The notes beneath the pieces are model-generated. The model was given only the letters and a program-made list of their open reading frames with translations, made no database searches and was not told where the DNA came from. This document shows, piece by piece, positions 9,627 through 19,855 of a DNA stretch of 64,000 nucleotides (positions are counted from its first letter, which is position 1; each line of letters begins with the position of its first letter). The position numbers and the translations under genes were made by a program. Source of the stretch: Phocaeicola massiliensis B84634 = Timone 84634 = DSM 17679 = JCM 13223 (GTDB lineage: Bacteria; Bacteroidota; Bacteroidia; Bacteroidales; Bacteroidaceae); NCBI RefSeq assembly GCF_000382445.1, contig NZ_KB905475.1, forward strand, positions 62,001 to 126,000. The letters are read 5' to 3'.

Positions 9627-9662
9627 AAAAAATCCTCCATTTCATCGATATTTTTTCCTCTT

Positions 9663-9727
9663 GTCCGACTTTTGTCCTTTTATGTCCAATCTCTGCTTTT
9701 TTCTAAAGCAGCCCTCCACTACTTTTG
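9663..9727 (+). promoter_or_regulatory. Candidate HTCS operator and PUL promoter
   Basis: Three GTCC motifs start at 9663, 9674 and 9684, i.e. 11 and 10 bp apart, on one face of the helix; the last two sit in TTTTGTCC and TTTATGTCC. A -7 box TACTTTTG follows at 9720-9727 with only a poor -33 (TTTT), as expected for an activator-dependent promoter. The TTG in this box at 9725 is not a start codon. Confidence 0.45.
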
Positions 9728-9760
9728 TTTCCATCAAAACGAAACCATAAATTTAATTAT

Positions 9761-12223
9761 ATGATGAAACACTTTCTTATCTTTGTTTTCTGTATATTTA
9801 CTTTGGCAGGCTACGCAAAAAAAATCCCTACCGTTTATATTGATGGAAAAGGAGTAATGCGTTGGAGTGACACCCGGAAAGAAGCTTCTTTCTATGGAGT
9901 GAATTACACATTGCCTTTTGCTCATGCCTATCGTGCCATGAACTATCTAAGCATAGACCATAAAAATGCCATAGACCGTGATGTATACCATATAGCACGC
10001 CTGGGTTTAAACGCCTACCGTATTCACATCTGGGATGTCGAAATCAGCGATGCCAAAGGCAACTTGATAGACAACGAGCATCTGGAGTTACTCGATTACC
10101 TGCTGATGCGTCTAAGAGAACGGGACATTCGTATTGTTATTACTTCACAAACCAACTTTGGTAATGGATATCCTGAACATAACAAACCAACCGGAGGATA
10201 TTCCTATAATTATGATAAGTGCGACATACACCGGAATCCTGAAGCCATTGCTGCCCAAGAGAAATATATTAGCGCCTTGATTAACCATATCAATCCCAAT
10301 ACCGGATTGGCTTATAAAGACGATCCATATATTATCGGTTTTGAAATAAACAATGAACCCTGTCATCCAGGGACAAAAGAAGAAACAAAAAATTATATAG
10401 ACCGGATGCTGACAGCTTTAAAGAAAGCAGGTAATCAGAAACCGGTATTCTATAATGTAAGCCATAACCAACATGTAACAGAAGCCTACTATGACACAGC
10501 CATCCAGGGAACAACCTATCAATGGTATCCCATCGGACTTGTAGCAGGTTACACTCGCAAAGGTAATTTCCTGCCTCATGTAGATTCCTACAACATTCCA
10601 TTCTCACATATAAAAGGATTCGACAAAAAAGCACGTCTTGTCTATGAGTTCGACCCGGCAGATATCATGTATTCTTATATGTATCCCGTCATAGCACGCA
10701 GCTTCCGCACTGCCGGTTTTCAATGGATTACCCAATTTTCCTATGACCCCATTGATATAGCATACGCCAATACCGAATATCAGACTCACTTTTTAAATCT
10801 GGCATATACTCCACATAAAGCAATCAGCATGAAAATAGCTGCAGAGGTTGCCCGCAACATAAAGAGAGGTGAATCTTTCGGCACTTACCCCAATGATACA
10901 GTCTTTACGAATGTACATGTCAGCTATAAGCAAGATTTAAGTGAATTAAATCGACCGGATGCGTTCTTCTATTCTAATACCACCCACAGCCATCCAGTTG
11001 CTATCGAACATTTACAGGCTATAGCCGGATGTGGTAGTTCTCCCATTATCAAATATGAAGGAACCGGAGCTTACTTTGTCGACCGATTGGAAAATGGTAT
11101 ATGGAGACTGGAAGTATTACCAGATGCCATACAAGTCAGTGACCCTTTTGCCAAACCCTCTTTGAAGAAGGAAACAGTGACAATAGTAAACAATGCTTGG
11201 GACATGACACTCCGCCTTCCCGACTTAGGGGAAGATTTTATTGCTACTGCACTAAATGACGGAAATTCTCTGGATATAGAAGCAATCAACAGTACACTTC
11301 CATGTTTAAGACCGGGTGTTTACCTACTGAAACGTAAGGACTATAATCCGGTTAATAAATGGAACAAAGATACCCGATGGCAGAATATCCGATTAGGTGA
11401 ATATGTACAGCCAAACATCCGACAACGCAAAGACTTCACTGTTATCCATCAACCTACCAAGACCGTTGATGCTGGAAAAGATTTGGTTATAGAGGCACAG
11501 ATAATCGGGCCTTCACACCCCGACTCCATCATTATCTATACAGACAAGGTTTCTTTCTGGAACGAAACAAATCCCTACATCAAAATGACACATACGCATG
11601 GCTATACTTATCGAGCCATCGTGCCAGGCACAGAGGTAAAAAAAGGATTTTTCAGGTATAATGTAATCGTATGCCGGGGCGGTAAACAACAAACTTTTCC
11701 CAGTGGAACAGAAGGTAGCCCATTAGATTGGGACTATATTGACAAGCAATACTGGGAAAGCAAAGTCACCGCCCCCGACAATGCGATTGAACTGGTATCC
11801 TCTTCAGTTTGTGAAGAATGGAACGGAATGGAACACTATACATTGCCCGAAGGCAGTAACCACCATTTTTTTAAGAAATATATCCGTCAGGAGATAGAAG
11901 GAAAAAAATTACGGTTGCCACAGATTAAATACCTCTGTTTGGAACTGGATGGCAAGGTAATGAAAACAAAGGCCGGTTTCATTACTTCAGACGGTTACAC
12001 CTATAAAGCTCCCTGTTCCTGCGGTCAGGATGGTATAATTCGGATACCGCTCAGGGAATTGAAACAAAGTGCAACCGCACTGCTACCTCATGCCTATCCC
12101 ACATTTTTAACAGAATACTTTGAGCCGGTAACAGACATTCCGTTTCAGATAGAAAAAATAGAAACTCTGGAAGTTTCCAATGACGGAGAAGAGATAAGAA
12201 TAAAAAAGGCATGGCTGGAATAA
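9761..12223 (+). CDS. Clan GH-A glycoside hydrolase, probable beta-galactosidase/galactanase
   Basis: A secreted 820-residue enzyme (signal peptide about 1-19, ending AGYA). The first 400 residues read as a TIM barrel of clan GH-A: the acid/base Glu about 199 sits in GFEINNEPCHPG and the nucleophile Glu about 296 in ARLVYEFDPAD. The remaining 400 residues look like beta-rich accessory domains. It is first in the PUL after the regulator. Its place beside GH53 suggests action on beta-1,4-galactan. Family GH147, described from a Bacteroides ovatus pectic galactan locus, is a reasonable candidate, but I cannot prove the family by eye; a GH5-like family is the alternative. The start at 9761 is downstream of the promoter box; 9764 is also possible. 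Confidence 0.7.
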   Translation: MMKHFLIFVFCIFTLAGYAKKIPTVYIDGKGVMRWSDTRKEASFYGVNYTLPFAHAYRAMNYLSIDHKNAIDRDVYHIARLGLNAYRIHIWDVEISDAKGNLIDNEHLELLDYLLMRLRERDIRIVITSQTNFGNGYPEHNKPTGGYSYNYDKCDIHRNPEAIAAQEKYISALINHINPNTGLAYKDDPYIIGFEINNEPCHPGTKEETKNYIDRMLTALKKAGNQKPVFYNVSHNQHVTEAYYDTAIQGTTYQWYPIGLVAGYTRKGNFLPHVDSYNIPFSHIKGFDKKARLVYEFDPADIMYSYMYPVIARSFRTAGFQWITQFSYDPIDIAYANTEYQTHFLNLAYTPHKAISMKIAAEVARNIKRGESFGTYPNDTVFTNVHVSYKQDLSELNRPDAFFYSNTTHSHPVAIEHLQAIAGCGSSPIIKYEGTGAYFVDRLENGIWRLEVLPDAIQVSDPFAKPSLKKETVTIVNNAWDMTLRLPDLGEDFIATALNDGNSLDIEAINSTLPCLRPGVYLLKRKDYNPVNKWNKDTRWQNIRLGEYVQPNIRQRKDFTVIHQPTKTVDAGKDLVIEAQIIGPSHPDSIIIYTDKVSFWNETNPYIKMTHTHGYTYRAIVPGTEVKKGFFRYNVIVCRGGKQQTFPSGTEGSPLDWDYIDKQYWESKVTAPDNAIELVSSSVCEEWNGMEHYTLPEGSNHHFFKKYIRQEIEGKKLRLPQIKYLCLELDGKVMKTKAGFITSDGYTYKAPCSCGQDGIIRIPLRELKQSATALLPHAYPTFLTEYFEPVTDIPFQIEKIETLEVSNDGEEIRIKKAWLE

Positions 12224-12255
12224 ATAAACAATAATACCATAAAAAACAAAACCTC

Positions 12256-15231
12256 ATGAAAAACAAAATCTTAAATCTGCGCGGCACAGTAACACTGTTG
12301 TTACTATGCACGTTGTTAGGCATCTCTCCTGTCCTCGCACAACAGACAGGAGAAACAAGAACCCTCACCGGACAAGTGACAGATGAAGCCAACGAAACGC
12401 TCATCGGCGCCAGTATTGTGGTAAAAGGAACAACAATCGGCACAGTGACAGACTTTAATGGCAACTATTCCCTCACTGTTCCTTCAGATGCCAGCGAACT
12501 CCTTTTCTCTTATGTAGGTTACAACTCTAAGAGTGTCACTATTCCTAAAGGAACCAATATATTGAACGTACAGCTAAACAGTGACACACAAATATTGACC
12601 GATGTGGTGGTTATCGGTTACGGAACTACCCGCAAAAGCGACCTCACCGGTTCTGTATCCAATGTCAGCAGCAAAGACTTCAACTCAGGACTGATATCCT
12701 CTCCCGAACAATTAATCAATGGTAAAGTTTCGGGTGTGCAAATCATGTCTGCCAGTGGTTCACCCACTTCAGGCAGTACCATCCGTATCCGTGGAGGAGC
12801 CTCATTAAACGCTAGTAATGACCCACTCATCGTACTTGACGGTGTTCCCCTCGAAAGCGGTGGTATCAGCGGAAACAATGGTAACTTCCTAAGCCTCATC
12901 AACCCAAGCGATATCGAAAGCATGACGATATTAAAAGATGCCTCCTCTACTGCTATTTATGGTTCACGCGCCTCCAATGGTGTAATTATTATCACTACCA
13001 AAAAAGGAAACAGTGATAAGATAAAGGTTAGTTTCAATACCACCAACTCCATACAAACACGCACAAAAATGGCAGATATGTTGTCACACAATGAATTTGT
13101 AGACGTTATTAAGAGTCACGGTACTGTGGCCCAACAAGCCCTGCTCGGAAATGACAACACAGACTGGAACAACCAAATTTACCATACCGCTTTCGGTACA
13201 GACAACAACCTGAGCATCGCCGGACGCCTGGCAAAGAATCTGCCTATCCGCGTATCTTTGGGCTACTACAACCAAAACGGTATCCTAAAAACCGACAACG
13301 CAGAACGCTTTACAGGAAGCCTTTCACTGTCACCTTCTTTCTTTAATGACTATCTGAAGCTCAATATCAATGCTAAAGGCTCGGTCAACAATAACCGTTT
13401 TGCCGAAACCGGAGCTATTTGGGCAGCTTCTACCTTCAACCCTACTCTGCCTGTCTATTCGGGAAACTCAAACTTCGGCGGCTATAACGAAGCGCTCGAC
13501 AATACCGGCGCACCGGTCAATGCAGCCGTTCTGAACCCATTGGGAAGAATTGAACAAAACAACTCTACCAGCAAAGTACAACGTTTTATCGGCAACTTCG
13601 ATATAGACTATAAAATGCATTTCCTTCCCGAACTTAAATTCCATGCCACATTGGGTTATGATTATGCCGAAGGAAAAGGGAATGTATATGTACCGGCCGA
13701 AGCCATGCAATATTACACCACTGCCGGCCGGGATTACGAATATGGCCCGCAAAACAACGAAAACCATCTGCTCACTACTTACCTGAACTACAATAAATAT
13801 ATAGATTCATGGAAAAGCAGTATCGATGCTACTGTTGGATATGACTATCAGTACTGGAAAAGCACCAGTCCGGCTTATGCCGAACTGAATACAAAGGGAG
13901 AAATACAGACCAGCATTGCTGCCAGCGACCAGCGCCACACACTGATATCTTATTATGCCCGTTTGAACTATACCTTCGACTCACGCTATATGGTCACAGC
14001 TACCGTTCGCCGCGATGGTACTTCCCGTTTTGATTCGGATACTCGCTGGGGAACATTCCCATCCGTAGCTTTAGGCTGGAGAGTGACCGAAGAATCATTT
14101 CTGAAAGACAATCCGGTGCTAAGTAACCTGAAAATCCGAACCAGCTATGGTGTCACCGGTCAGCAAGACGGTATCGGCAACTATGGCTATATGCCCATTT
14201 ATACCACCGGTCAGGACGGCGCACAATATCGGTTCGGTGATGAGTACTATTATACTTATCGCCCCGAGTCATACAACAAACTACTGAAATGGGAAACCAC
14301 TACCTCATGGAACACCGGTTTCGATTTTGGCTTCTTGAAAGACCGCATTACCGGTAGTTTCGATTTCTATACCCGCCAAACCAAAGACTTAATTGCCACC
14401 GTCCCCGCACCTGCCGGAACTACTTTCGACAAAACCATTACCACCAATGTGGGAAATGTAGACAGTCACGGTATTGAGTTCACCTTAAACGCCAGCCCTA
14501 TACAAGCCAAAGACTGGGGATGGGATTTGAGTTTTAACATGACCTGGCAAAATATGAAAGTAAAAAATCTATCTCTCACACCAAGTTCGACAACCACCAA
14601 CACTGCCGTAGGTCCATCTATTGACGGATATCAGTTCCAAGTATTAAGCGAAGGATATGAGCCCTATATGTTCTATGTCTACCATCAATTATATGATGAA
14701 CAAACAGGCAAACCCATCGAAGGAGCTTACGCCGACCTGAATGGTGACGATGAAATCAACTCTTCCGACCTTTACCGCTACCATTCACCCGCCCCCGAAT
14801 TCATATTCGGTTTAAGTACCTCCCTCCGCTATAAAAAATGGAATTTAGGTATGAGTTTCCGTGCCAATGTAGGTAACTATGTATACAATGGCATGTCTAT
14901 GAATACCGGTGCATGGAGCACAGTGAGTTACAACTCTTATCAGTTGAACAACCTGAACCGCAGTTTCCTGAAGACAGAATTTCAAAACCGCCAATATCTG
15001 TCGGATTACTATGTAGAGAATGCCTCTTTTCTGAAAATGGATAACCTGACGTTGGGTTACAATTTTGGCCGCATATGTAAATGGTTCAATCTGAATGCCA
15101 GTGCCATGGTTCAAAACGTGTTCTGCATCACCAAATACAGTGGCGTAGATCCGGAAGTACCCAATGGCATGGATGTATCTTTTTATCCGCGCCCACGCAC
15201 TTTCTCATTGAGCTTGGGACTTGAATTTTAA
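12256..15231 (+). CDS. SusC-like TonB-dependent outer-membrane transporter
   Basis: This 991-residue outer-membrane porin imports oligosaccharides captured by the SusD partner. Order: signal peptide (to about 30, VLAQQ), a carboxypeptidase regulatory-like domain (LTGQVTDEANETLIGASIVV to about 110), a plug domain with VVIGYGTTRKSDLTGSV and the SusC-type TIYGSRASNGVIIITTKKG, and a 22-strand barrel ending in an aromatic (SLSLGLEF). Length is typical for SusC homologues. The next gene starts 22 bp past the stop. No anti-sigma-type extension is present, so control is expected from the HTCS. Confidence 0.95.
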   Translation: MKNKILNLRGTVTLLLLCTLLGISPVLAQQTGETRTLTGQVTDEANETLIGASIVVKGTTIGTVTDFNGNYSLTVPSDASELLFSYVGYNSKSVTIPKGTNILNVQLNSDTQILTDVVVIGYGTTRKSDLTGSVSNVSSKDFNSGLISSPEQLINGKVSGVQIMSASGSPTSGSTIRIRGGASLNASNDPLIVLDGVPLESGGISGNNGNFLSLINPSDIESMTILKDASSTAIYGSRASNGVIIITTKKGNSDKIKVSFNTTNSIQTRTKMADMLSHNEFVDVIKSHGTVAQQALLGNDNTDWNNQIYHTAFGTDNNLSIAGRLAKNLPIRVSLGYYNQNGILKTDNAERFTGSLSLSPSFFNDYLKLNINAKGSVNNNRFAETGAIWAASTFNPTLPVYSGNSNFGGYNEALDNTGAPVNAAVLNPLGRIEQNNSTSKVQRFIGNFDIDYKMHFLPELKFHATLGYDYAEGKGNVYVPAEAMQYYTTAGRDYEYGPQNNENHLLTTYLNYNKYIDSWKSSIDATVGYDYQYWKSTSPAYAELNTKGEIQTSIAASDQRHTLISYYARLNYTFDSRYMVTATVRRDGTSRFDSDTRWGTFPSVALGWRVTEESFLKDNPVLSNLKIRTSYGVTGQQDGIGNYGYMPIYTTGQDGAQYRFGDEYYYTYRPESYNKLLKWETTTSWNTGFDFGFLKDRITGSFDFYTRQTKDLIATVPAPAGTTFDKTITTNVGNVDSHGIEFTLNASPIQAKDWGWDLSFNMTWQNMKVKNLSLTPSSTTTNTAVGPSIDGYQFQVLSEGYEPYMFYVYHQLYDEQTGKPIEGAYADLNGDDEINSSDLYRYHSPAPEFIFGLSTSLRYKKWNLGMSFRANVGNYVYNGMSMNTGAWSTVSYNSYQLNNLNRSFLKTEFQNRQYLSDYYVENASFLKMDNLTLGYNFGRICKWFNLNASAMVQNVFCITKYSGVDPEVPNGMDVSFYPRPRTFSLSLGLEF

Positions 15232-15253
15232 TCACCTTCAAATGAATATCACA

Positions 15254-16828
15254 ATGAAAAAATTAATATATGCCGCACTGCTTGCCGGTGCATTGACTCT
15301 TTCTTCTTCGTGTACGGACGATCTGAATCAGACACCACACATCGAAACCACTTCAGGCAACGTTTATAACGAACCGAGCAATTACAAACAGGTATTGGCT
15401 AAATTATATGCTTCCTTTGTCATCAACGGACAAGAAAAAGGAGGCGGTAATGCCGACCTGAACAGCAACAATGGGCAAGACTATATGCGTTGTTATTTCA
15501 ACCTTCAGGAATGTGGAACAGACGAAGTGGCTTCTACATGGCTGGAAGGAGACAAAGTGGGTGACCTGACATATCTGAGTTGGGATGCCAACGACACCTG
15601 GGTGTCGGATATGTATTACCATATCTACTATACCATTGCACTTTGCAATGAATTTCTGCGTAATGCCGGTGATGAACAGATTGCCGGATTTTCAGAAGAT
15701 GACCAGACAAACATTCGTCATTACCGTGCTGAGGCACGTTTTATTCGTGCATTGACCTATTTTCATGCACTCGATTTATTCCGGAATATTCCTTTTGTCA
15801 CCGAAAATGACCCCATAGGTTCCTTTATCCCGCCCCGCTACACAGGCAAGCAAGTCTTTGAGTATATAGAATCGGAGCTGAAAGAGATTGATAATGACCT
15901 CCTCTCACGCACTGAAGCCGAATACGGACGCGCCTCAAAAGCAGCTGCTTATACGCTTTTGGCAAAACTTTATCTGAATGCGAAAATTTACACAGGTACA
16001 GAACGATACACCGATTGTATCACTGCCTGCAATCAAGTTATAGCCGAAGGTTACTCATTAGAGCCGGAATATGCCAAATTATTTAATGCCGACAATCATA
16101 AGCGTACTAATGAAATCATCTTTCCACTGGCTGTAGATGCCGAACATACTGTATCATGGGGTTCTACTACCTATATTATATGTGGCGAAGTGAGTAATAC
16201 CTCCGACTATCAGAAACCGGAAAAATACGGAGTGACACAAGGTTGGGGTATGTTTCGTGTCCGTGGCGAAGTGCCTGCACTTTTCGGAGAAGGAGACGGA
16301 CGCGCTATGTTCTTCACCGAAGGACAAACACAATACCTAGATGCCATTGACAGTCAAAACAACGGTTACTTTGTAGAAAAATGGACAAACCTAACCGATG
16401 AAGGTAAAGCTGCATCAAACACGGTAGACGGTGGTGTAAATACGGACTATCCGATGTTCCGCTTGGCAGATGTATACTTGATGTTGGCAGAAGCAGTGGT
16501 TCGCGGCGGACAAGGAAGTAATACTGCCACTGCATTGGGATACATCAACCAGCTGCGTGAACGTGCTTTCGGCAGTGACGCCGGAAACATTACAAACGGT
16601 GAACTCACACCAGACTTCATTTTGGACGAACGCGCACGCGAGCTATATTGGGAATGCACCCGCCGCACTGATCTCATACGCTATGACAAGTTTACTACCT
16701 CAACTTATCTGTGGCAATGGAAAGGTGGTGTCAAAGATGGCATGGCGGTAGACAATAAGTACAATATTTACCCCATTCCACAAACAGACCTGACTGCCAA
16801 CCCAAACTTATATAACGAAAACTATTAA
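15254..16828 (+). CDS. SusD-like surface glycan-binding lipoprotein
   Basis: A 524-residue lipoprotein that caps the SusC transporter and binds glycan. The signal MKKLIYAALLAGALTLSSSC gives a lipobox Cys at residue 20. The SusD/RagB fold is indicated by RHYRAEARFIRALTYFHALD (TPR-like helices), KAAAYTLLAKLYLNAKIY, and the C-terminal LDERARELYWECTRRTDLIRY and NIYPIPQTDLTANPNL, both typical. An ATG at 15221 lies inside the end of susC and would give a longer N-terminus; the start at 15254 places the lipoprotein signal correctly. Confidence 0.95.
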   Translation: MKKLIYAALLAGALTLSSSCTDDLNQTPHIETTSGNVYNEPSNYKQVLAKLYASFVINGQEKGGGNADLNSNNGQDYMRCYFNLQECGTDEVASTWLEGDKVGDLTYLSWDANDTWVSDMYYHIYYTIALCNEFLRNAGDEQIAGFSEDDQTNIRHYRAEARFIRALTYFHALDLFRNIPFVTENDPIGSFIPPRYTGKQVFEYIESELKEIDNDLLSRTEAEYGRASKAAAYTLLAKLYLNAKIYTGTERYTDCITACNQVIAEGYSLEPEYAKLFNADNHKRTNEIIFPLAVDAEHTVSWGSTTYIICGEVSNTSDYQKPEKYGVTQGWGMFRVRGEVPALFGEGDGRAMFFTEGQTQYLDAIDSQNNGYFVEKWTNLTDEGKAASNTVDGGVNTDYPMFRLADVYLMLAEAVVRGGQGSNTATALGYINQLRERAFGSDAGNITNGELTPDFILDERARELYWECTRRTDLIRYDKFTTSTYLWQWKGGVKDGMAVDNKYNIYPIPQTDLTANPNLYNENY

Positions 16829-16843
16829 AACAATATACATAAT

Positions 16844-18553
16844 ATGAAAACAATAAAGAATTTCTTTCTGACACTGGCGGCAATTACTTGTTTTACCGCT
16901 TGTGAAAAAGACGGAGAAAAAATATATCTGAACAGTCTTGAGCCGGGTGACTTGATAGCCTCTGAAAACACAGTAATGCTGACTCAAAAAAATAGTAAGC
17001 AAATTGTGCTATCACTGGCATGGACAAAAGATGCCCTGACTGTGAGCGACCCTGATATGCAAGCCCCTGACCTGACCGACATGACCATGCAAGTTTCTAC
17101 CTCCGAAGATTTCTCGAACAGTATAACGGAATCAGTTGAAACATCTCTGTCAAAAGCATATACGGGTGCAGAACTAAACACGATAGCCAAAAACCTGGGA
17201 GCCACACCAAACGTAGCAAACTCTCTCTATTTTCGTGTGAAATCCTCCACCGGAAACAATATGAAACCGGTGTATACCAATACAACGGTCGTATCCGTAA
17301 CTCCCTACAGCATCGACATGAGTGTCGGATATATACTCGACTCCAAACAGGAAGAAACAGGTAACAGCCTCTATTCTGCCACTTCCAACGGAGAATATAT
17401 AGGATTTATGGGTGCAACCTCGTGGTATAACTATTACCTACGCGAAGGTGATGGTACTATTTGGGGCAACGATGGTGTATCCGGCACAGCCTTCCTTCTC
17501 TCATCCGAAAATACGAAATGGAACTTCTGGTTCCCTGCCCTCAGCGGTTGCTACTATGTAAATGTCAATACCAACAAAAAAGTATGGTCGGCACTTTATA
17601 TCTCCAACCTGACCGTAAACGGAGATATCGAAGGCGAAATGACTTTCGACCGTCCGAATATGAGATGGACAATGACTTTCAACGCTGCACAAGCCGGTAA
17701 CCTCACCATCCGCACTTCAGGAACCGGACAACTCTATGACTATTCTACCGGAACAGACAATTCGGATTCTGATACAAATCCGGGAATTGCTACCTCCATT
17801 GCCTTCGCCCAAAATGGAGAAACCCTTACCTTCGGGCAACAACCAGGAGATATCATCATCAATGCACCTGCTGCAGGAGAATGTACACTAATCCTCGATC
17901 TGAGTAACCCGAAAGCATGGAAAGTCGAAGTTGAAAGCGGAAATGAAAAACCGACCGAAATCAACCCATATGTCTACCTTCCTGGAGTCGATGACGCCAT
18001 CAATGAAGGACAAAATTGGACCTTCGATAATAAACTGTCACTCTATGACGAAGATAATCTGAGTTATGCCGGAGCTGTAAACACCGGTTCACAATGGGGT
18101 TATCAGATAGCCATAGAAGACGGCAACTGGGAAGATGTCTATACTTTGGCAAGCGGAGATGCCTATCAAGGTACACTGGCATTCCAAAGCGGAACAAACT
18201 TGCCCGCACCGGCAGAAGGCCTTTACTTCTTCGACATTTCGCTGAAAGCACAGACTTACCAACTGACCGCCATTGGCAATGAAATCTACTACTCGGGAGC
18301 AAATGACGACTGGACACTGCACACACTCACAGCAACAGCAGACAAAGGTGTATTCAGCGGAAATGTTACCATTGAAAAAGCTTCGGAATATGGAATCCAA
18401 ATTATTCTAGACACTGCCTGGACTTATAAATTTGGCGGTACTGACGGTGTACTTTATTACAAAGGAACAAATATAACTGAGGATGCCGTCCTCGCTCCCG
18501 GCACTTATACACTGACAGTAGATTTAATAAACAGAACATATACCCTAAAATAA
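16844..18553 (+). CDS. SusE/SusF-like surface glycan-binding protein
   Basis: A 569-residue outer-membrane lipoprotein (MKTIKNFFLTLAAITCFTAC, Cys 20). The N-terminal 120 residues match the SusE-type Ig-like domain (LSLAWTKDALTVSDPD... YFRVKSSTG), followed by three or more tandem beta-sandwich modules with repeated endings such as PGTYTLTVDLINRTYTLK. Such proteins bind the PUL polysaccharide at the cell surface. Family members diverge fast, so ligand assignment (galactan) rests on neighbours only. The gap to susD is 15 bp and to the GH53 gene 7 bp, consistent with one operon. Confidence 0.85.
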   Translation: MKTIKNFFLTLAAITCFTACEKDGEKIYLNSLEPGDLIASENTVMLTQKNSKQIVLSLAWTKDALTVSDPDMQAPDLTDMTMQVSTSEDFSNSITESVETSLSKAYTGAELNTIAKNLGATPNVANSLYFRVKSSTGNNMKPVYTNTTVVSVTPYSIDMSVGYILDSKQEETGNSLYSATSNGEYIGFMGATSWYNYYLREGDGTIWGNDGVSGTAFLLSSENTKWNFWFPALSGCYYVNVNTNKKVWSALYISNLTVNGDIEGEMTFDRPNMRWTMTFNAAQAGNLTIRTSGTGQLYDYSTGTDNSDSDTNPGIATSIAFAQNGETLTFGQQPGDIIINAPAAGECTLILDLSNPKAWKVEVESGNEKPTEINPYVYLPGVDDAINEGQNWTFDNKLSLYDEDNLSYAGAVNTGSQWGYQIAIEDGNWEDVYTLASGDAYQGTLAFQSGTNLPAPAEGLYFFDISLKAQTYQLTAIGNEIYYSGANDDWTLHTLTATADKGVFSGNVTIEKASEYGIQIILDTAWTYKFGGTDGVLYYKGTNITEDAVLAPGTYTLTVDLINRTYTLK

Positions 18554-18560
18554 AGAAGAA

Positions 18561-19604
18561 ATGATGAAATTAAGAAATATACTATTTGCCGGACTGCTCC
18601 TTTTAGGAGCAGCTGCTTGCAGTGATAATGACAAACCGATTTTCCCCAAAACACCGACTTATGACATGAGTGGATTTGCCAAAGGAGCCGATGTAAGCTG
18701 GCTCACCGAAATGGAAAAAGCCGGAACCAAGTTCTATACCTCTGCCGGACGCGAAACGGAATGTATAACTTTGCTCCGCGAATTGGGAATGAATTCCATC
18801 CGACTGCGTGTATGGGTGAATCCCACCAACGGTTGGTGTAATAAAAGCGATGTACTGGTAAAAGCCTGGCGTGCTCATCAATTGGGTATGCGACTGATGA
18901 TTGATTTTCATTACAGCGACAGTTGGGCAGATCCGGGACAACAAACTAAACCGGCTGCATGGAATACATATTCTTTGGACGAACTCCAAAATGCCGTAGC
19001 CGAACATACCAGCGATGTACTTACTGCACTGAAAGAAAAAGGCATCACCCCCGAATGGGTACAAGTAGGAAACGAGACCGGAAACGGTATGTTGTGGAAC
19101 GAAGGAAAAGCCTCGGAACACATGGCACAATATGCTGCCCTCACCACTGCCGGATACAATGCCGTGAAATCAGTATTCAATGAAACCAAAGTCATTGTAC
19201 ATTTACAGGCAGGCGATGATAATTCACTCTACCGCTGGTTATTTGACGGACTGAAAGCGAATGGTGGCAAATGGGACGTTATCGGAATGTCTCTCTACCC
19301 AAAAGCCGACACTTGGCAAAGCATGACAGACAACTGTATAGCTAACATGAGAGACATGATTGACCGTTATGGCTCCGAAGTTATGCTTTGTGAAGTAGGT
19401 ATGCCATGGGATGAAGCCGAAGAATGTTACCAATTTTTATCCAGTCTCATCACCAAATCAAAAGAGATTACCCAATGTCTGGGTGTCTTTTATTGGGAGC
19501 CACAAGCTTATGGTAATTGGAATGCATATACACTTGGTGCTTTTGACAACAATGGGCAACCAACCATCGCTCTTGAAGCTTTCAAATCCTCGTCGTCATT
19601 CTAA
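18561..19604 (+). CDS. GH53 endo-beta-1,4-galactanase lipoprotein
   Basis: The 347-residue enzyme cleaves beta-1,4-galactan side chains of pectin. It has a lipoprotein signal (Cys about 20 in GAAACSDND), so it is probably outer-membrane anchored and, as known for surface endo-enzymes of PULs, may make the oligosaccharides imported by SusC. The GH53 core is clear: MSGFAKGADVSWLTEME, RLRVWVNP, LMIDFHYSDSWADPG, acid/base Glu about 172 in QVGNETGNGMLW, and nucleophile Glu about 278 in MLCEVGMPW. Fifth gene of the probable operon starting at 9761. Start could be 18561 or 18564. No GH2 beta-galactosidase follows, unlike some related galactan loci. Confidence 0.93.
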   Translation: MMKLRNILFAGLLLLGAAACSDNDKPIFPKTPTYDMSGFAKGADVSWLTEMEKAGTKFYTSAGRETECITLLRELGMNSIRLRVWVNPTNGWCNKSDVLVKAWRAHQLGMRLMIDFHYSDSWADPGQQTKPAAWNTYSLDELQNAVAEHTSDVLTALKEKGITPEWVQVGNETGNGMLWNEGKASEHMAQYAALTTAGYNAVKSVFNETKVIVHLQAGDDNSLYRWLFDGLKANGGKWDVIGMSLYPKADTWQSMTDNCIANMRDMIDRYGSEVMLCEVGMPWDEAEECYQFLSSLITKSKEITQCLGVFYWEPQAYGNWNAYTLGAFDNNGQPTIALEAFKSSSSF

Positions 19605-19650
19605 GAACCAATTTTCAGAATTGCCGGAATCGCAATATCAGAAATAAAAT

Positions 19651-19694
19651 AAAGTATGCATACTTTTAGGAACATTCGAAAGTATGCGTACTTT
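19651..19694. promoter_or_regulatory. Two 16-bp palindromes in tandem
   Basis: AAAGTATGCATACTTT (19651-19666) is a perfect palindrome. AAAGTATGCGTACTTT (19679-19694) differs at one base. Their centres are 28 bp apart. This looks like a paired operator for a dimeric regulator; a terminator is less likely, because no GC-rich stem with a T-run follows. Confidence 0.5.
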
Positions 19695-19855
19695 CAATTT
19701 TAATATATCATCTTCAGGCAACTAATCAGTAAAGAGCAATCCATCATCCTGCTAAAATGAATGGCACCCATCATCCATTTGACATATAAAAACACGTTTT
19801 CTATATGAATGAATTGCAATACAAATCACATCAGAATAATACATCTGACCAAAAA

